DNA from: Motiliproteus sp041586615
Lineage (GTDB): Bacteria > Pseudomonadota > Gammaproteobacteria > Pseudomonadales > Balneatricaceae
Length of the DNA stretch: 64,000 bases
Direction of reading: 5' to 3'
Assembly: GCA_041586615.1 (NCBI GenBank)
Contig: JBFGZS010000001.1
Coordinates: 62,001-126,000 of the forward strand
The position numbers and the translations under genes were made by a program. Within the stretch, counting starts at the first letter, position 1, and each line of letters opens with the position of its first letter. The notes under the pieces were generated by a model. It was given only the letters and a program-made list of their open reading frames with translations, had not been told where the DNA came from and made no database searches. This document shows, one piece after another, positions 1-8,595 of this stretch.

Positions 1-770
1 CTGGCAACCAAAATCTTGATTCGGGCCTTGTACTTGTTGTCACGCCGTCCCAGCAGGTTGTAAACGCGCAAGATAGCTTCCAGATAAGAAAGCAGATCCT
101 GTTGGGGCAAAAACGCACGAATACGGCTGCCAATCATCGGTGTGCGACCCAAGCCGCCGCCCACCAATATTTCGAAGCCCACCTCGCCGGCAGCGTTTTT
201 GACCAGATGAACGCCGATATCGTGCACCTGGGTTGCGGCCCGATCCTGACCGGATGCGGTGACGGCGATCTTGAACTTACGTGGCAGGTAAGCGAACTCG
301 GGGTGCAGCGCCGCCCATTGGCGAATGATCTCGGCCCAGGGGCGGGGATCTTCCACTTCGTCGGCAACGACGCCCGCCAGATGGTCCGAGCTGACGCTAC
401 GGATACAGCTACCGCTGGTCTGAATGGCATGCATCTGCACTTTCGCCAGGTCGGCAAGAATGTCCGGCACCTGTTCCAGCGCCGGCCAGTTGAACTGAAC
501 GTTTTGCCGGGTCGTAAAGTGCGCGTAATTTTTGTCGTACTTACGGGACACTTCTGCCAGGGCCCGCAGTTGCGTCGAAGACAGCAAACCGTAGTTAATG
601 CCCACCCGCAACATCGGTGCGTGTCGCTGAATATAGAGCCCGTTCTGCAAACGCAGGATACGGTACTCCTCATCGGGAATTTCCCCGGCTAGGAAGCGAC
701 CGGTCTGATCGCGGAACTGTTCAACCCGCTGTTCGATCAGCTTCTGGTCCTGCTCGGTGTACTGATACAT
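1..770 (-). CDS. cysI: Sulfite (nitrite/sulfite) reductase hemoprotein, beta component, partial
   Basis: I translated this leftward frame from the ATG at 768-770. It stays open to the window edge, giving about 256 N-terminal residues; the C-terminal part with the Fe4S4/siroheme cysteines lies outside. Near residues 41-95 it has the ferredoxin-like half-domain of the family (NGLYIQRHAPMLR, then NYAHFTTRQNVQFNW), followed by SGSCIRSVSSDH and later KFKIAVTASGQD. In the family these segments bring arginines and lysines to the siroheme site. Expected role: six-electron reduction of sulfite to sulfide in cytoplasmic cysteine synthesis. It sits 85 bp downstream of the TauE/SafE permease gene on the same strand, so the two are probably co-transcribed, with cysD-cysN divergent. 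A nitrite reductase of the same superfamily is possible, but the cys neighbours favour sulfite. Confidence 0.85.
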   Translation of the reverse strand, partial: MYQYTEQDQKLIEQRVEQFRDQTGRFLAGEIPDEEYRILRLQNGLYIQRHAPMLRVGINYGLLSSTQLRALAEVSRKYDKNYAHFTTRQNVQFNWPALEQVPDILADLAKVQMHAIQTSGSCIRSVSSDHLAGVVADEVEDPRPWAEIIRQWAALHPEFAYLPRKFKIAVTASGQDRAATQVHDIGVHLVKNAAGEVGFEILVGGGLGRTPMIGSRIRAFLPQQDLLSYLEAILRVYNLLGRRDNKYKARIKILVA

Positions 771-855
771 CGATCTCTACCTTTAACAAAGCCGCGCGAC
801 GCCATGCCACGCATTACAAAATAGCGACGGCTAACACCGTCCAACCTAAAATTCT

Positions 856-1641
856 TTAGCCTGCCAACACAAAGCGCAAGCCGATAAACAACAACAAGCT
901 ACCCATAATCGGCTGCATGATATTCGCCGACAACCGGACACCCATATGGCTACCCAGAAACACGCCGGGCAGTGACCCGATGAGCAGATAGACCAGCAAT
1001 GAAAAATCGACAAAGCCCAACTGCCAATGTCCCACACCCGCCACGCCGGTCAGCACCACCGCATGCACCAGATCCGTTGCCACGATCATGGGCATGGTCA
1101 TGTGCGGAAAGAGGACAATCAACAACGCCGTCCCTAGCGCCCCGGCCCCAACCGACGAGAGCGTGACCAGACACCCCAGCACAAAGCCTGTCACTGTCGT
1201 GACGGGCATCCGCCAACGCCGGACCAGATGCTTCAGCCCCGGATGTTCAACACTCAGCACCAACTGACGAATACGCGCCCGAAAGAAGACCGCAAACGAG
1301 GTCAGCACCAGACTGACACCCAGGGTCATATTCATCAGATGCTCAACGGTCTCCTGCATCTCAACGCCACTAAGCCACCAAAGGGTTACTAGCGAGCCAG
1401 GCAAACTACCGCTGAGCAGCGCGATAACCACCGGCCAGTTGACCAGTTTCTGGCGCAGGTACGCATACATACCGCCCGCCTTGGTGATCGCCGCATACAT
1501 CAGGTCGGTACTCACCGCCACGGCCGGGTTGATACCGAAACCAACAATAAGGATGGGGGTCATCAACGCCCCCCCACCGATACCCGTCAGCCCGACAATC
1601 AGCCCGACCACCAGACCCGCCGCAATGTACGCTAATTCCAT
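856..1641 (-). CDS. TauE/SafE family membrane permease (putative sulfite/anion exporter)
   Basis: A 261-residue, very hydrophobic protein with about eight membrane segments. The N-terminus (ELAYIAAGLVVGLIVGLTGIGGG) carries the glycine-rich GxTGIGGG motif of the TauE/SafE family, and the second half repeats the theme (TLSSVGAGALGTALL). Family members move sulfite, sulfoacetate or other sulfur-containing or organic anions across the inner membrane. The frame could start 25 codons upstream, but I chose the ATG at 1641 because the membrane-inserted family domain begins there and the extra N-terminus is polar and unlike the family. Its position between a sulfite reductase gene and cysDN suggests a role in sulfite or sulfate balance. 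The substrate is inferred from context only. Confidence 0.8.
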   Translation of the reverse strand: MELAYIAAGLVVGLIVGLTGIGGGALMTPILIVGFGINPAVAVSTDLMYAAITKAGGMYAYLRQKLVNWPVVIALLSGSLPGSLVTLWWLSGVEMQETVEHLMNMTLGVSLVLTSFAVFFRARIRQLVLSVEHPGLKHLVRRWRMPVTTVTGFVLGCLVTLSSVGAGALGTALLIVLFPHMTMPMIVATDLVHAVVLTGVAGVGHWQLGFVDFSLLVYLLIGSLPGVFLGSHMGVRLSANIMQPIMGSLLLFIGLRFVLAG

Positions 1642-1801
1642 GAATCTGTCCGTGTTTGAGTATCTGACTGCATTTACGTATCTGTCTGTTGCCGCCCTGG
1701 GTACGTTGCGCAACACGCCTCGCGCAGAAAACCCTTACGCCACAGTAACAACCAGGATAAAATTCGTCGCTGTTACGAAGAAGCGCCAGTTTAAACGGAC
1801 C

Positions 1802-1900
1802 TTCTTATAACTCAAAAGAATAATTAGGAATTTGAGGATGCACTTTTGTTATAAGAAAGCACGAGCAAGGCGTCACGACACTTATTCCTAAAAAGAATAA
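1802..1900. promoter_or_regulatory. Divergent cys regulatory region with symmetric repeats
   Basis: The 366-bp gap between the permease gene and cysD holds an AT-rich island in a GC-rich neighbourhood. Seen directly: a perfect 10-bp inverted repeat, TTCTTATAAC at 1802-1811 and GTTATAAGAA at 1848-1857; an 8-bp inverted repeat, TTAGGAAT at 1824-1831 and ATTCCTAA at 1884-1891; a 10-bp direct repeat AAAAGAATAA at 1814-1823 and 1891-1900; and a dyad TTATTC-N7-GAATAA at 1882-1900, which has the T-N11-A spacing of LysR-type operators. CysB, the usual activator of cysDN and sulfite reductase genes, is a LysR-type protein, so CysB sites are a reasonable guess. The regulator is not shown by the sequence. 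Confidence 0.5.
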
Positions 1901-2007
1901 AAAGATTCAAATTAATTCTTTTTTATTTTATGACACAGCCATTACCATGGCCGCTACACAATGGCGTCGAGTACGCCTACCGCATCACTACGGACCCGAG
2001 TCAAACC

Positions 2008-2925
2008 ATGAACCCACTGTCAGAAAAACGCTTGACCCATCTGAAGCAGCTGGAAGCTGAAAGCATCCATATCATCCGGGAAGTTGCCGCGGAGTTTGGA
2101 CGCCCCGTTATGCTCTATTCCATCGGTAAAGACTCTGCCGTGATGCTTCATTTGACCCGCAAAGCCTTCTTTCCCGGCAAGCCACCCTTCCCGCTGATGC
2201 ATGTCGATACCACGTGGAAATTCCGTGAAATGATCGAATTCCGCGACAAAATGGCCGAAGAAGCCGGTATGGACCTGATCGTACATATCAACCAGGAAGG
2301 CGTTGACATGGGGATCAGCCCCTTTGTCCACGGCAGCAAAAAACACACCGACATTATGAAAACCGCCGGTTTGAAGCAGGCGTTGAACAAATACAAGTTC
2401 GATGCGGCCTTTGGCGGTGCGCGCCGCGATGAAGAAAAATCCCGCGCCAAGGAGCGCGTTTACTCGTTCCGCGATAAGAATCATCGCTGGGACCCCAAGA
2501 GTCAGCGCCCCGAACTCTGGAATCTGTATAACGCCCGCGTCGATCAGGGCGAGAGCATCCGCGTCTTCCCGCTTTCAAACTGGACCGAGCTGGATATCTG
2601 GCAGTACATCCACCTGGAAAGCATCCCGATTGTACCGCTGTACCTGGCCAAGCCACGCCCCGTGGTTAACCGCGACGGCATGCTGATCATGATGGACGAC
2701 GACCGTATGCCGCTGGCGCCCGGTGAAAACGTCGAAATGAAGACCGTGCGTTTCCGCACCCTCGGTTGCTATCCCCTGACCGGCGCCGTCGAGTCCGAGG
2801 CCACCACCTTGCCGGAAATCATTCAGGAAATGCTGCTGACCACGACCTCCGAGCGCCAGGGCCGCCTGATCGACCACGACCAGGCCGGCTCGATGGAAGA
2901 GAAGAAAAAGGAAGGCTACTTCTAA
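2008..2925 (+). CDS. cysD: Sulfate adenylyltransferase subunit 2 (ATP sulfurylase small subunit)
   Basis: A 305-residue protein of the PAPS-reductase/N-type ATP pyrophosphatase fold. It shows the PP-loop VMLYSIGKDSAVMLH, the conserved GGARRDEEKSRAKER block, NWTELDIWQYI, and the typical C-terminus ending in KKKEGYF. With CysN it converts ATP and sulfate to APS and pyrophosphate, the first step of sulfate assimilation in the cytoplasm. The frame is open from an ATG at 1930, but I chose the ATG at 2008 (MNPLSEKRLTHLKQLEAES) because family similarity begins there and the extra 26 residues are unlike CysD. A weak 7-bp hairpin (2964-2981, loop ATCA) lies in the 139-bp gap before cysN; it has no T-tract and probably does not end transcription. 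Confidence 0.93.
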   Translation: MNPLSEKRLTHLKQLEAESIHIIREVAAEFGRPVMLYSIGKDSAVMLHLTRKAFFPGKPPFPLMHVDTTWKFREMIEFRDKMAEEAGMDLIVHINQEGVDMGISPFVHGSKKHTDIMKTAGLKQALNKYKFDAAFGGARRDEEKSRAKERVYSFRDKNHRWDPKSQRPELWNLYNARVDQGESIRVFPLSNWTELDIWQYIHLESIPIVPLYLAKPRPVVNRDGMLIMMDDDRMPLAPGENVEMKTVRFRTLGCYPLTGAVESEATTLPEIIQEMLLTTTSERQGRLIDHDQAGSMEEKKKEGYF

Positions 2926-3064
2926 CCCGCAGCCCGCCGCGCGCCTGATAGCCCGATAAAAACCGCTGCCATCAGGCAGCGAAGCCGGGCGACCGCGCAC
3001 AGACACCGGAGCCGGACTCTGAGTCCCGGATTCCTCTGACAGCTTTGATAATGAGTCAACGATA

Positions 3065-4804
3065 ATGAGCCACCAATCCGAACTGATCAGCAGCGATATC
3101 AATGCCTATCTGGCACAGCATGAAAACAAGGAATTACTGCGTTTCCTGACCTGCGGTAACGTCGACGACGGTAAAAGCACCCTGATCGGCCGCCTGCTGC
3201 ACGACTCCAAGATGATCTACGAAGATCAGCTGGAAGCGATCAAATCCGACAGCATCAAGTCCGGCACCACCGGCGAAGAGATCGACCTGGCGTTGCTGGT
3301 CGACGGGCTACAGGCTGAGCGCGAGCAGGGCATCACCATCGATGTTGCCTACCGCTACTTCTCCACCGCCAAACGTAAATTCATCATTGCCGACACCCCC
3401 GGTCACGAGCAGTACACCCGCAATATGGCGACCGGTGCCTCGACCTGTGATCTGGCCATCATCCTGATCGATGCCCGTTACGGCGTCCAGACCCAGACCA
3501 AGCGTCACAGCTTTATTACCTCGCTGCTGGGGATCAAGCACACCATCATCGCCGTAAACAAGATGGACCTGGTCGACAACAGCCAGGGCGTTTTTGAACA
3601 GATCAAAGCCGACTTTATCGAATTCAGCAAAGACCTGCAGATGAACGACCTGCATTTCGTGCCGATGTCGGCGCTGAAAGGCGACAACGTGGTCAACCGC
3701 AGCGACGACATGCCCTGGTACCAGGGTGCGCCACTGATGGAGATCCTGGAAACCGTCGAGATTGCTTCCGATCGCAACCTGAACGAACTGCGCATGCCGG
3801 TACAGTACGTCAACCGCCCTAACCTCGACTTCCGCGGCTACTGTGGCACCCTGGCGTCCGGCATTGTGCGGCCCGGCGACGAAATCACCGCCCTGCCCTC
3901 GGGCAAAAGCAGCCGTGTCAAAGCGATCGTCACCCAGGATGGCAATCTCGATGAAGCGTTTGCCCCCATGGCGATCACACTCACCCTGACCGACGAGATC
4001 GATATCAGCCGTGGCGACATGATCGTGCACAGCGCGAACGTGCCGCCGGTTATCAATCGCTTTGAAGCGACGCTGGTATGGATGAACGAAGCGCCGCTGC
4101 TACAGGGCAAAGAGTATCTGATCAAAATCGGCACGACGACGATAGCCGGCCGCGCCACCACCATGCGCCACAAGATCGATGTCAACACGCTGGAACAACA
4201 GGCCACAAGCAAGCTGGAATTGAACGAAATCGGCCTGTGCGAAATCAGCGTGGATCGCCCCATCGTGGGTGACGATTATGCCAGCCTCCCTGGCACCGGC
4301 GCCTTTATCGTCGTGGACCGTCTGACCAACCTCACCGTTGGTGCCGGTATGATCCGTGCCGGCAGCACTCAACTGGTCGATGATGCAAGTGCCTTGACCA
4401 TGGTCAGCGAATCTCAAGTCTCTCGCAGCGACCGCGAACGCCGTTACGGGCAAAAAGCCATAAAGCTGTATCTGGTCGGCGCCAGTTCCGCGCAGCGTCA
4501 TGCCGCAGCCTACACCCTGGAAAAACGCCTGTTCGATGCCGGGCGCAGCGCTGCTGTCCTGTGCGAAGCTACCCTGCAACAGGGGGTTAATCAGGATCTG
4601 GGCAGCGACGGTGACAGCCGCGAACAAGCCTGTTTGCGTCAGGACGAGGTGGCAAATCTCATGGTCAACCAGGGCCTCATCTGTCTGTGCACCGGTGAAC
4701 AAGCGCCCGCCGATGCCGACCAGGTGATCGAACTGAGTGAGGGCGGTGCTGAACAGGCGGTACGCACCGCGCTGCGACTGTTGCGCGATAACGACGCGAT
4801 CTAA
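3065..4804 (+). CDS. cysN: Sulfate adenylyltransferase subunit 1 (GTPase) with a vestigial APS-kinase tail
   Basis: A 579-residue EF-Tu-like GTPase that drives APS synthesis by CysD. GTP-binding motifs are clear: GNVDDGKST (residues 31-39), DTPGHEQY and NKMD, followed by beta-barrel domains to about residue 455. CysN alone is usually about 475 residues and CysNC fusions about 630, so this length is intermediate. Residues 465-579 resemble the first half of an APS kinase (LEKRLFDAGR, GVNQDLG, DEVANLMVNQGLI) but the P-loop is lost: GASSAQRHA stands where GLSGAGKST is expected. The domain also stops before the substrate lid. It is therefore probably not a kinase, and no separate cysC is in the window. 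Confidence 0.92.
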   Translation: MSHQSELISSDINAYLAQHENKELLRFLTCGNVDDGKSTLIGRLLHDSKMIYEDQLEAIKSDSIKSGTTGEEIDLALLVDGLQAEREQGITIDVAYRYFSTAKRKFIIADTPGHEQYTRNMATGASTCDLAIILIDARYGVQTQTKRHSFITSLLGIKHTIIAVNKMDLVDNSQGVFEQIKADFIEFSKDLQMNDLHFVPMSALKGDNVVNRSDDMPWYQGAPLMEILETVEIASDRNLNELRMPVQYVNRPNLDFRGYCGTLASGIVRPGDEITALPSGKSSRVKAIVTQDGNLDEAFAPMAITLTLTDEIDISRGDMIVHSANVPPVINRFEATLVWMNEAPLLQGKEYLIKIGTTTIAGRATTMRHKIDVNTLEQQATSKLELNEIGLCEISVDRPIVGDDYASLPGTGAFIVVDRLTNLTVGAGMIRAGSTQLVDDASALTMVSESQVSRSDRERRYGQKAIKLYLVGASSAQRHAAAYTLEKRLFDAGRSAAVLCEATLQQGVNQDLGSDGDSREQACLRQDEVANLMVNQGLICLCTGEQAPADADQVIELSEGGAEQAVRTALRLLRDNDAI

Positions 4805-4814
4805 GCCCGCACCG

Positions 4815-4850
4815 CATGCACCGGCGGGAAAAACTCACCTCCGGTGCATG
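4815..4850 (+). terminator. Hairpin after cysN, candidate terminator
   Basis: A perfect 10-bp inverted repeat (CATGCACCGG at 4815-4824, CCGGTGCATG at 4841-4850) with a 16-nt loop lies 11 bp after the cysN stop. It has no T-run, so it would be a non-canonical terminator or an mRNA-stabilising hairpin. A TACAAT hexamer at 4871-4876 could be the -10 element for the following rsx operon, but no good -35 is visible. Confidence 0.4.
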
Positions 4851-4961
4851 ACGGCTCGCCTCGCAGCCGTTACAATAGCGCACTTTTCAGCCCTGACTGG
4901 CCATGACAGTTCGACCGCTACCGGTTAACCACAGGCAGTCTCCGGAGACGACACCCAACCC

Positions 4962-5543
4962 ATGATTGATTATCTGCTGATCCTGATCAGCACCGTACTG
5001 GTCAACAACTTTGTTCTGGTTCAGTTTTTGGGACTCTGCCCGTTTATGGGCGTCTCAACAAAGCTGGAAACCGCCATGGGCATGTCCCTGGCCACCACCT
5101 TTGTACTGACCCTGTCGTCGATCTGCAGCTATCTGGTGCATGAGTACCTGTTACTCCCCCTGGATCTGGGCTATCTGAAAACCATCTCGTTTATTCTGGT
5201 TATCGCCGTGGTCGTGCAATTTACCGAAATGGTTGTGCACAAAACCAGCCCGATGCTACACCGCCTGCTGGGCATTTTCTTGCCACTGATCACCACCAAC
5301 TGCGCCGTCCTCGGCGTCGCCCTGTTGAATATCAAGAAGCAGAACGGCTTCCTCGAATCGGTTTTTTACGGCTTTGGCGCCGCCGTCGGTTTTGCCCTGG
5401 CGCTGATTCTGTTCTCGGCCATGCGTGAGCGCATCGCCGTGGCAGACGTCCCTCTGCCGTTTCGGGGCGCCGCCATCGGCATGATCACCGCCGGGCTGAT
5501 GTCCCTGGCATTCCTCGGTTTTACCGGCCTCGTGCAGTTTTAA
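4962..5543 (+). CDS. rsxA: Electron transport complex subunit RsxA/RnfA
   Basis: A 193-residue integral membrane protein with six predicted membrane segments. It begins MIDYLLILISTVLVNNFVL and has the family block VQFLGLCPFMGVSTKLETAMGM and, in the middle, the FLPLITTNCAVLG signature shared with RsxE and the Nqr proteins NqrD/NqrE. RsxA and RsxE form an inverted-topology pair that carries an intramembrane iron-sulfur centre in the Rnf complex, which couples ferredoxin/NADH electron transfer to ion movement or, in E. coli, reduces SoxR. First gene of rsxABCDGE-nth; length matches the family. Confidence 0.95.
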   Translation: MIDYLLILISTVLVNNFVLVQFLGLCPFMGVSTKLETAMGMSLATTFVLTLSSICSYLVHEYLLLPLDLGYLKTISFILVIAVVVQFTEMVVHKTSPMLHRLLGIFLPLITTNCAVLGVALLNIKKQNGFLESVFYGFGAAVGFALALILFSAMRERIAVADVPLPFRGAAIGMITAGLMSLAFLGFTGLVQF

Positions 5544-5556
5544 AGGAGCCCAGACC

Positions 5557-6153
5557 ATGGAATTCGTACTCATTGCGGTTGTCGTCCTGTTCCTGCTGGC
5601 ACTGGTGTTTGGCGGCCTGCTCGGATTTGCCTCGATCCGCTTCAAGGTCGAGGGCAACCCGATCGTCGATCAGATCGACGCGCTGCTGCCGCAAACCCAA
5701 TGCGGCCAGTGCGGGCACCCGGGATGCCGCCCTTACGCCGAAGCCATCGCCAACGGCGAAGCCATCAACCACTGCCCGCCCGGTGGCGAGAGCACCATTG
5801 CCGCCCTGGCAGACTTGCTCGATGTCGAAGCCATCCCTCTCGATGCCGAGCATGGTGAAGAGCAAGCCAAGACCGTGGCCTTTATTCGTGAGGACGAGTG
5901 CATCGGCTGCACGAAATGCATCCAGGCCTGCCCGGTTGATGCCATCGTTGGCGCCGCCAAACTCATGCACACCGTGGTCACCGCCGAATGTACCGGCTGC
6001 GATCTCTGTGTCGAACCCTGCCCCGTTGACTGTATCGATATGTTGCCCATACCCACCACCCTTACGACCTGGAGCTGGCCCGCACCGACCCCCGAGCTGC
6101 AGCTGATCGCCACCGATCGTCCGCGTCAACTCGCCCAGGAGGGACAGGTCTGA
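5557..6153 (+). CDS. rsxB: Electron transport complex subunit RsxB/RnfB (polyferredoxin)
   Basis: A 198-residue protein with one N-terminal membrane anchor (residues about 4-27). An Fe4S4 domain follows with cysteines at 49, 52, 57 and 73 (TQCGQCGHPGC and NHCPPGGE). Two bacterial ferredoxin motifs come after it, CIGCTKCIQACP and CTGCDLCVEPCP, for two further clusters. It passes electrons to the Rnf membrane core. A good ribosome site (AAAGGAG at 5542-5548) precedes the ATG. Its stop codon overlaps the rsxC start by one base. Confidence 0.95.
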   Translation: MEFVLIAVVVLFLLALVFGGLLGFASIRFKVEGNPIVDQIDALLPQTQCGQCGHPGCRPYAEAIANGEAINHCPPGGESTIAALADLLDVEAIPLDAEHGEEQAKTVAFIREDECIGCTKCIQACPVDAIVGAAKLMHTVVTAECTGCDLCVEPCPVDCIDMLPIPTTLTTWSWPAPTPELQLIATDRPRQLAQEGQV

Positions 6154-8504
6154 TGAGCAAAATCTGGCAATTCCATGGTGGCATCCATCCGCCCGAAAAC
6201 AAGCAACAATCGCTGCAACAAGCCATCCGAAAGCTGCCGCTACCCGCGCGCCTGATGGTACCGCTGCAACAGCATATTGGCGCCCCCGCCGATTCGCTGG
6301 TCAAGGTCGGCGACAAGGTCCTCAAAGGCCAGCTCATCGCCCAGCCGATCGGCCATATCAGTGTCGGTGTCCACGCCCCCTCTTCCGGCACCGTGGTCGA
6401 TATCACGCCGCATCCGGTGCCCCACGCATCCGGCATGCCCGGCAACTGCATTATTATTGCAACCGATGGTGAAGAGCGCTGGACCGAACTCCACCCGCAC
6501 CCCGATCACCGCAGCCTCGACAGAACAAAACTGACAACCCTTATTCGTCGTGCCGGCGTTTCCGGCATGGGCGGTGCGGGCTTCCCGAGCGATATCAAAC
6601 TGCATCTGGGCGATGACCATATTGTCAACACCCTGATCATCAATGCGGTTGAGTGCGAACCCTACATCACGGCCGACGATATACTGATGCGCGAACGGGC
6701 CGAGCAGATTGTTGCCGGGCTAGAGATCAGCGCTCACCTGATCAATCCCACCCATTGCATCATCGGTATCGAAGATAATAAGCCCGAAGCCGCCCGAGCC
6801 ATGCTGGCCGCGATCCGCGCCAGCGAACTGGATGCCGAAGTGGTCGTCCTGCCAACCAAATACCCCTCCGGCGGCGAACGGCAACTGATCAAACTGGTGA
6901 CCGGCGTCGAAGTCGCCAGCGGTAAACTGCCTGCCGATGTCGGCATCGTCGTACAAAACGTGAGCACCCTGGTTGCCATTCACCAGGCGGTACACCATGG
7001 CCGACCACTGATTTCACGCATCACCACCGTCACGGGTGCCGCAGTCCGCGATCCCGGCAACCTTGAAGTGCTGATCGGCACCCCGGTGCAGACGCTGTTG
7101 GATTTCTGTGCCCTGGACCCGACACAGCTTTCCCGACTGGTCATGGGCGGGCCGATGATGGGCCTGACGCTACTGGACCCCTCCGTACCGGTGATCAAGA
7201 CCAGTAACTGCCTGATCGCCGGCACGGCGCAGGAGTTCCCCGCCTCCGCACCCGAGATGAACTGTATTCGCTGCGGCAACTGCGAACAGGTCTGCCCCGC
7301 CGAGCTACTGCCACAGCAGTTGCTTTGGTTCGCCAAAGGGCGCGAGCTGGATAAAGCCAAACGCTATAACCTGCTCGATTGCATCGAATGCGGTGCCTGC
7401 GCGTATGTTTGCCCCAGCAATATTCCACTGGTCCAGTATTACCGCTTCGCCAAAGGCGAAATTCGCCGCGAGCAGCAGGAGCAACGTCAGGCAGAACAGG
7501 CCCGTATCCGCTTTGAAGCCCGCCAGGCTCGCCTTGAACAGGAAAAACAGGAAAAAGAAGAGAAGCGTAAGTCTCGCGCCAAAGCGGCTGCGGCCAATCA
7601 GGCACAGCGCAAGGATGTCGCCGAACAGCAAACCCTGGATAAGGATGATACCGAAACGCGCCTGAAATCCCTCAAGACCCAGGCCGCCGTCGCGCGTACC
7701 AAACTAAAAAAAGCCGAGAAGACCCTGGCTCAGGCTGAAGAAACCGGGGCAAGCGAGCTCGACGCCTTACGCAGCGCGGTCGCAGAAAACCAGGCAAACA
7801 GCGACAAGGCTCAAGCAGCCCTCGATGAAGCCCAGCGCAGCGTGCCGGCCAAGACCATCTCGCCGACCCTGAAAGAGCTTAAAGTTGCGGCCGCCATCGC
7901 CCGCACCAAAGTGACCAAGACCGCCAAAGCCCTCGCCGATGCACAGAGCAAACAACTGCCCAGCGCCGAACCGCTCGCCAAGGCCTTGATCGACCTAACG
8001 GCCAAAGCCGAAGCGGCCGAGCTCGCGGTACAACAACTCAGCATCAGTGCCCCGCCTGTGCCAGCACCGTCCACCCAGCCAGCGGCCCCCCTCGATCCCA
8101 AACAGCTAAAAACCGCGGCGGCCGTGGCCAGAACCAAATTAAAGAAAGCGCACAAAGCCCTGCTCCAGGCCCAGGAGGAAGGCAACGATTGCACTGAACT
8201 AAGCGCGCAGGTGGCCACACTGGAAACCCAGGCGGCGCAAGCACAGGCTGATTGGGATCAGGCCGAGAACGGCGCAGACAGCCGCCAGCCAGAATCGGCG
8301 GGCAGCGTTGACCTGAGCGCGTTAAAAAGCGCGGCCGCCATTGCTCGCACCAAAGTAAAGAAAACCCAACAGGCGCTTGAACGCGCCGAAGCAGAGGGTC
8401 AGCCCTCCGCCGAGCAACTGCGCAACGCCCTGCAGGAACTGCAGCGCAAAGCCGAGCGGGCACAACACGCCCTGGAAGATGCGCAGACCCAGCAGGAAGC
8501 CTGA
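6153..8504 (+). CDS. rsxC: Electron transport complex subunit RsxC/RnfC with alanine/lysine repeat tail
   Basis: A 783-residue peripheral subunit. Residues 1-440 are the NADH/FMN-binding module related to NuoF and NqrA: GVHAPSSGTV, GMGGAGFPSDIKLH, NAVECEPYITADD, then two ferredoxin-type motifs, CIRCGNCEQVCP (about residue 371) and CIECGACAYVCP (about residue 411). Residues about 440-783 are a long charged helical tail with four copies of a unit centred on AAxARTKxKK (about residues 508, 570, 650 and 728), each followed by a helix rich in Ala, Glu and Gln. Long Ala/Lys-rich RsxC tails are known in gammaproteobacteria; their role is unclear. The start codon overlaps the rsxB stop. Confidence 0.95.
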   Translation: MSKIWQFHGGIHPPENKQQSLQQAIRKLPLPARLMVPLQQHIGAPADSLVKVGDKVLKGQLIAQPIGHISVGVHAPSSGTVVDITPHPVPHASGMPGNCIIIATDGEERWTELHPHPDHRSLDRTKLTTLIRRAGVSGMGGAGFPSDIKLHLGDDHIVNTLIINAVECEPYITADDILMRERAEQIVAGLEISAHLINPTHCIIGIEDNKPEAARAMLAAIRASELDAEVVVLPTKYPSGGERQLIKLVTGVEVASGKLPADVGIVVQNVSTLVAIHQAVHHGRPLISRITTVTGAAVRDPGNLEVLIGTPVQTLLDFCALDPTQLSRLVMGGPMMGLTLLDPSVPVIKTSNCLIAGTAQEFPASAPEMNCIRCGNCEQVCPAELLPQQLLWFAKGRELDKAKRYNLLDCIECGACAYVCPSNIPLVQYYRFAKGEIRREQQEQRQAEQARIRFEARQARLEQEKQEKEEKRKSRAKAAAANQAQRKDVAEQQTLDKDDTETRLKSLKTQAAVARTKLKKAEKTLAQAEETGASELDALRSAVAENQANSDKAQAALDEAQRSVPAKTISPTLKELKVAAAIARTKVTKTAKALADAQSKQLPSAEPLAKALIDLTAKAEAAELAVQQLSISAPPVPAPSTQPAAPLDPKQLKTAAAVARTKLKKAHKALLQAQEEGNDCTELSAQVATLETQAAQAQADWDQAENGADSRQPESAGSVDLSALKSAAAIARTKVKKTQQALERAEAEGQPSAEQLRNALQELQRKAERAQHALEDAQTQQEA

Positions 8505-8595
8505 ATCAAACGCTTTTCGCAGCAGACAAGCAACGACGTACTTTGCCGGCGGCGCTACGCCGGACAGCGTTACACTGAATGGATAACCGATATCG

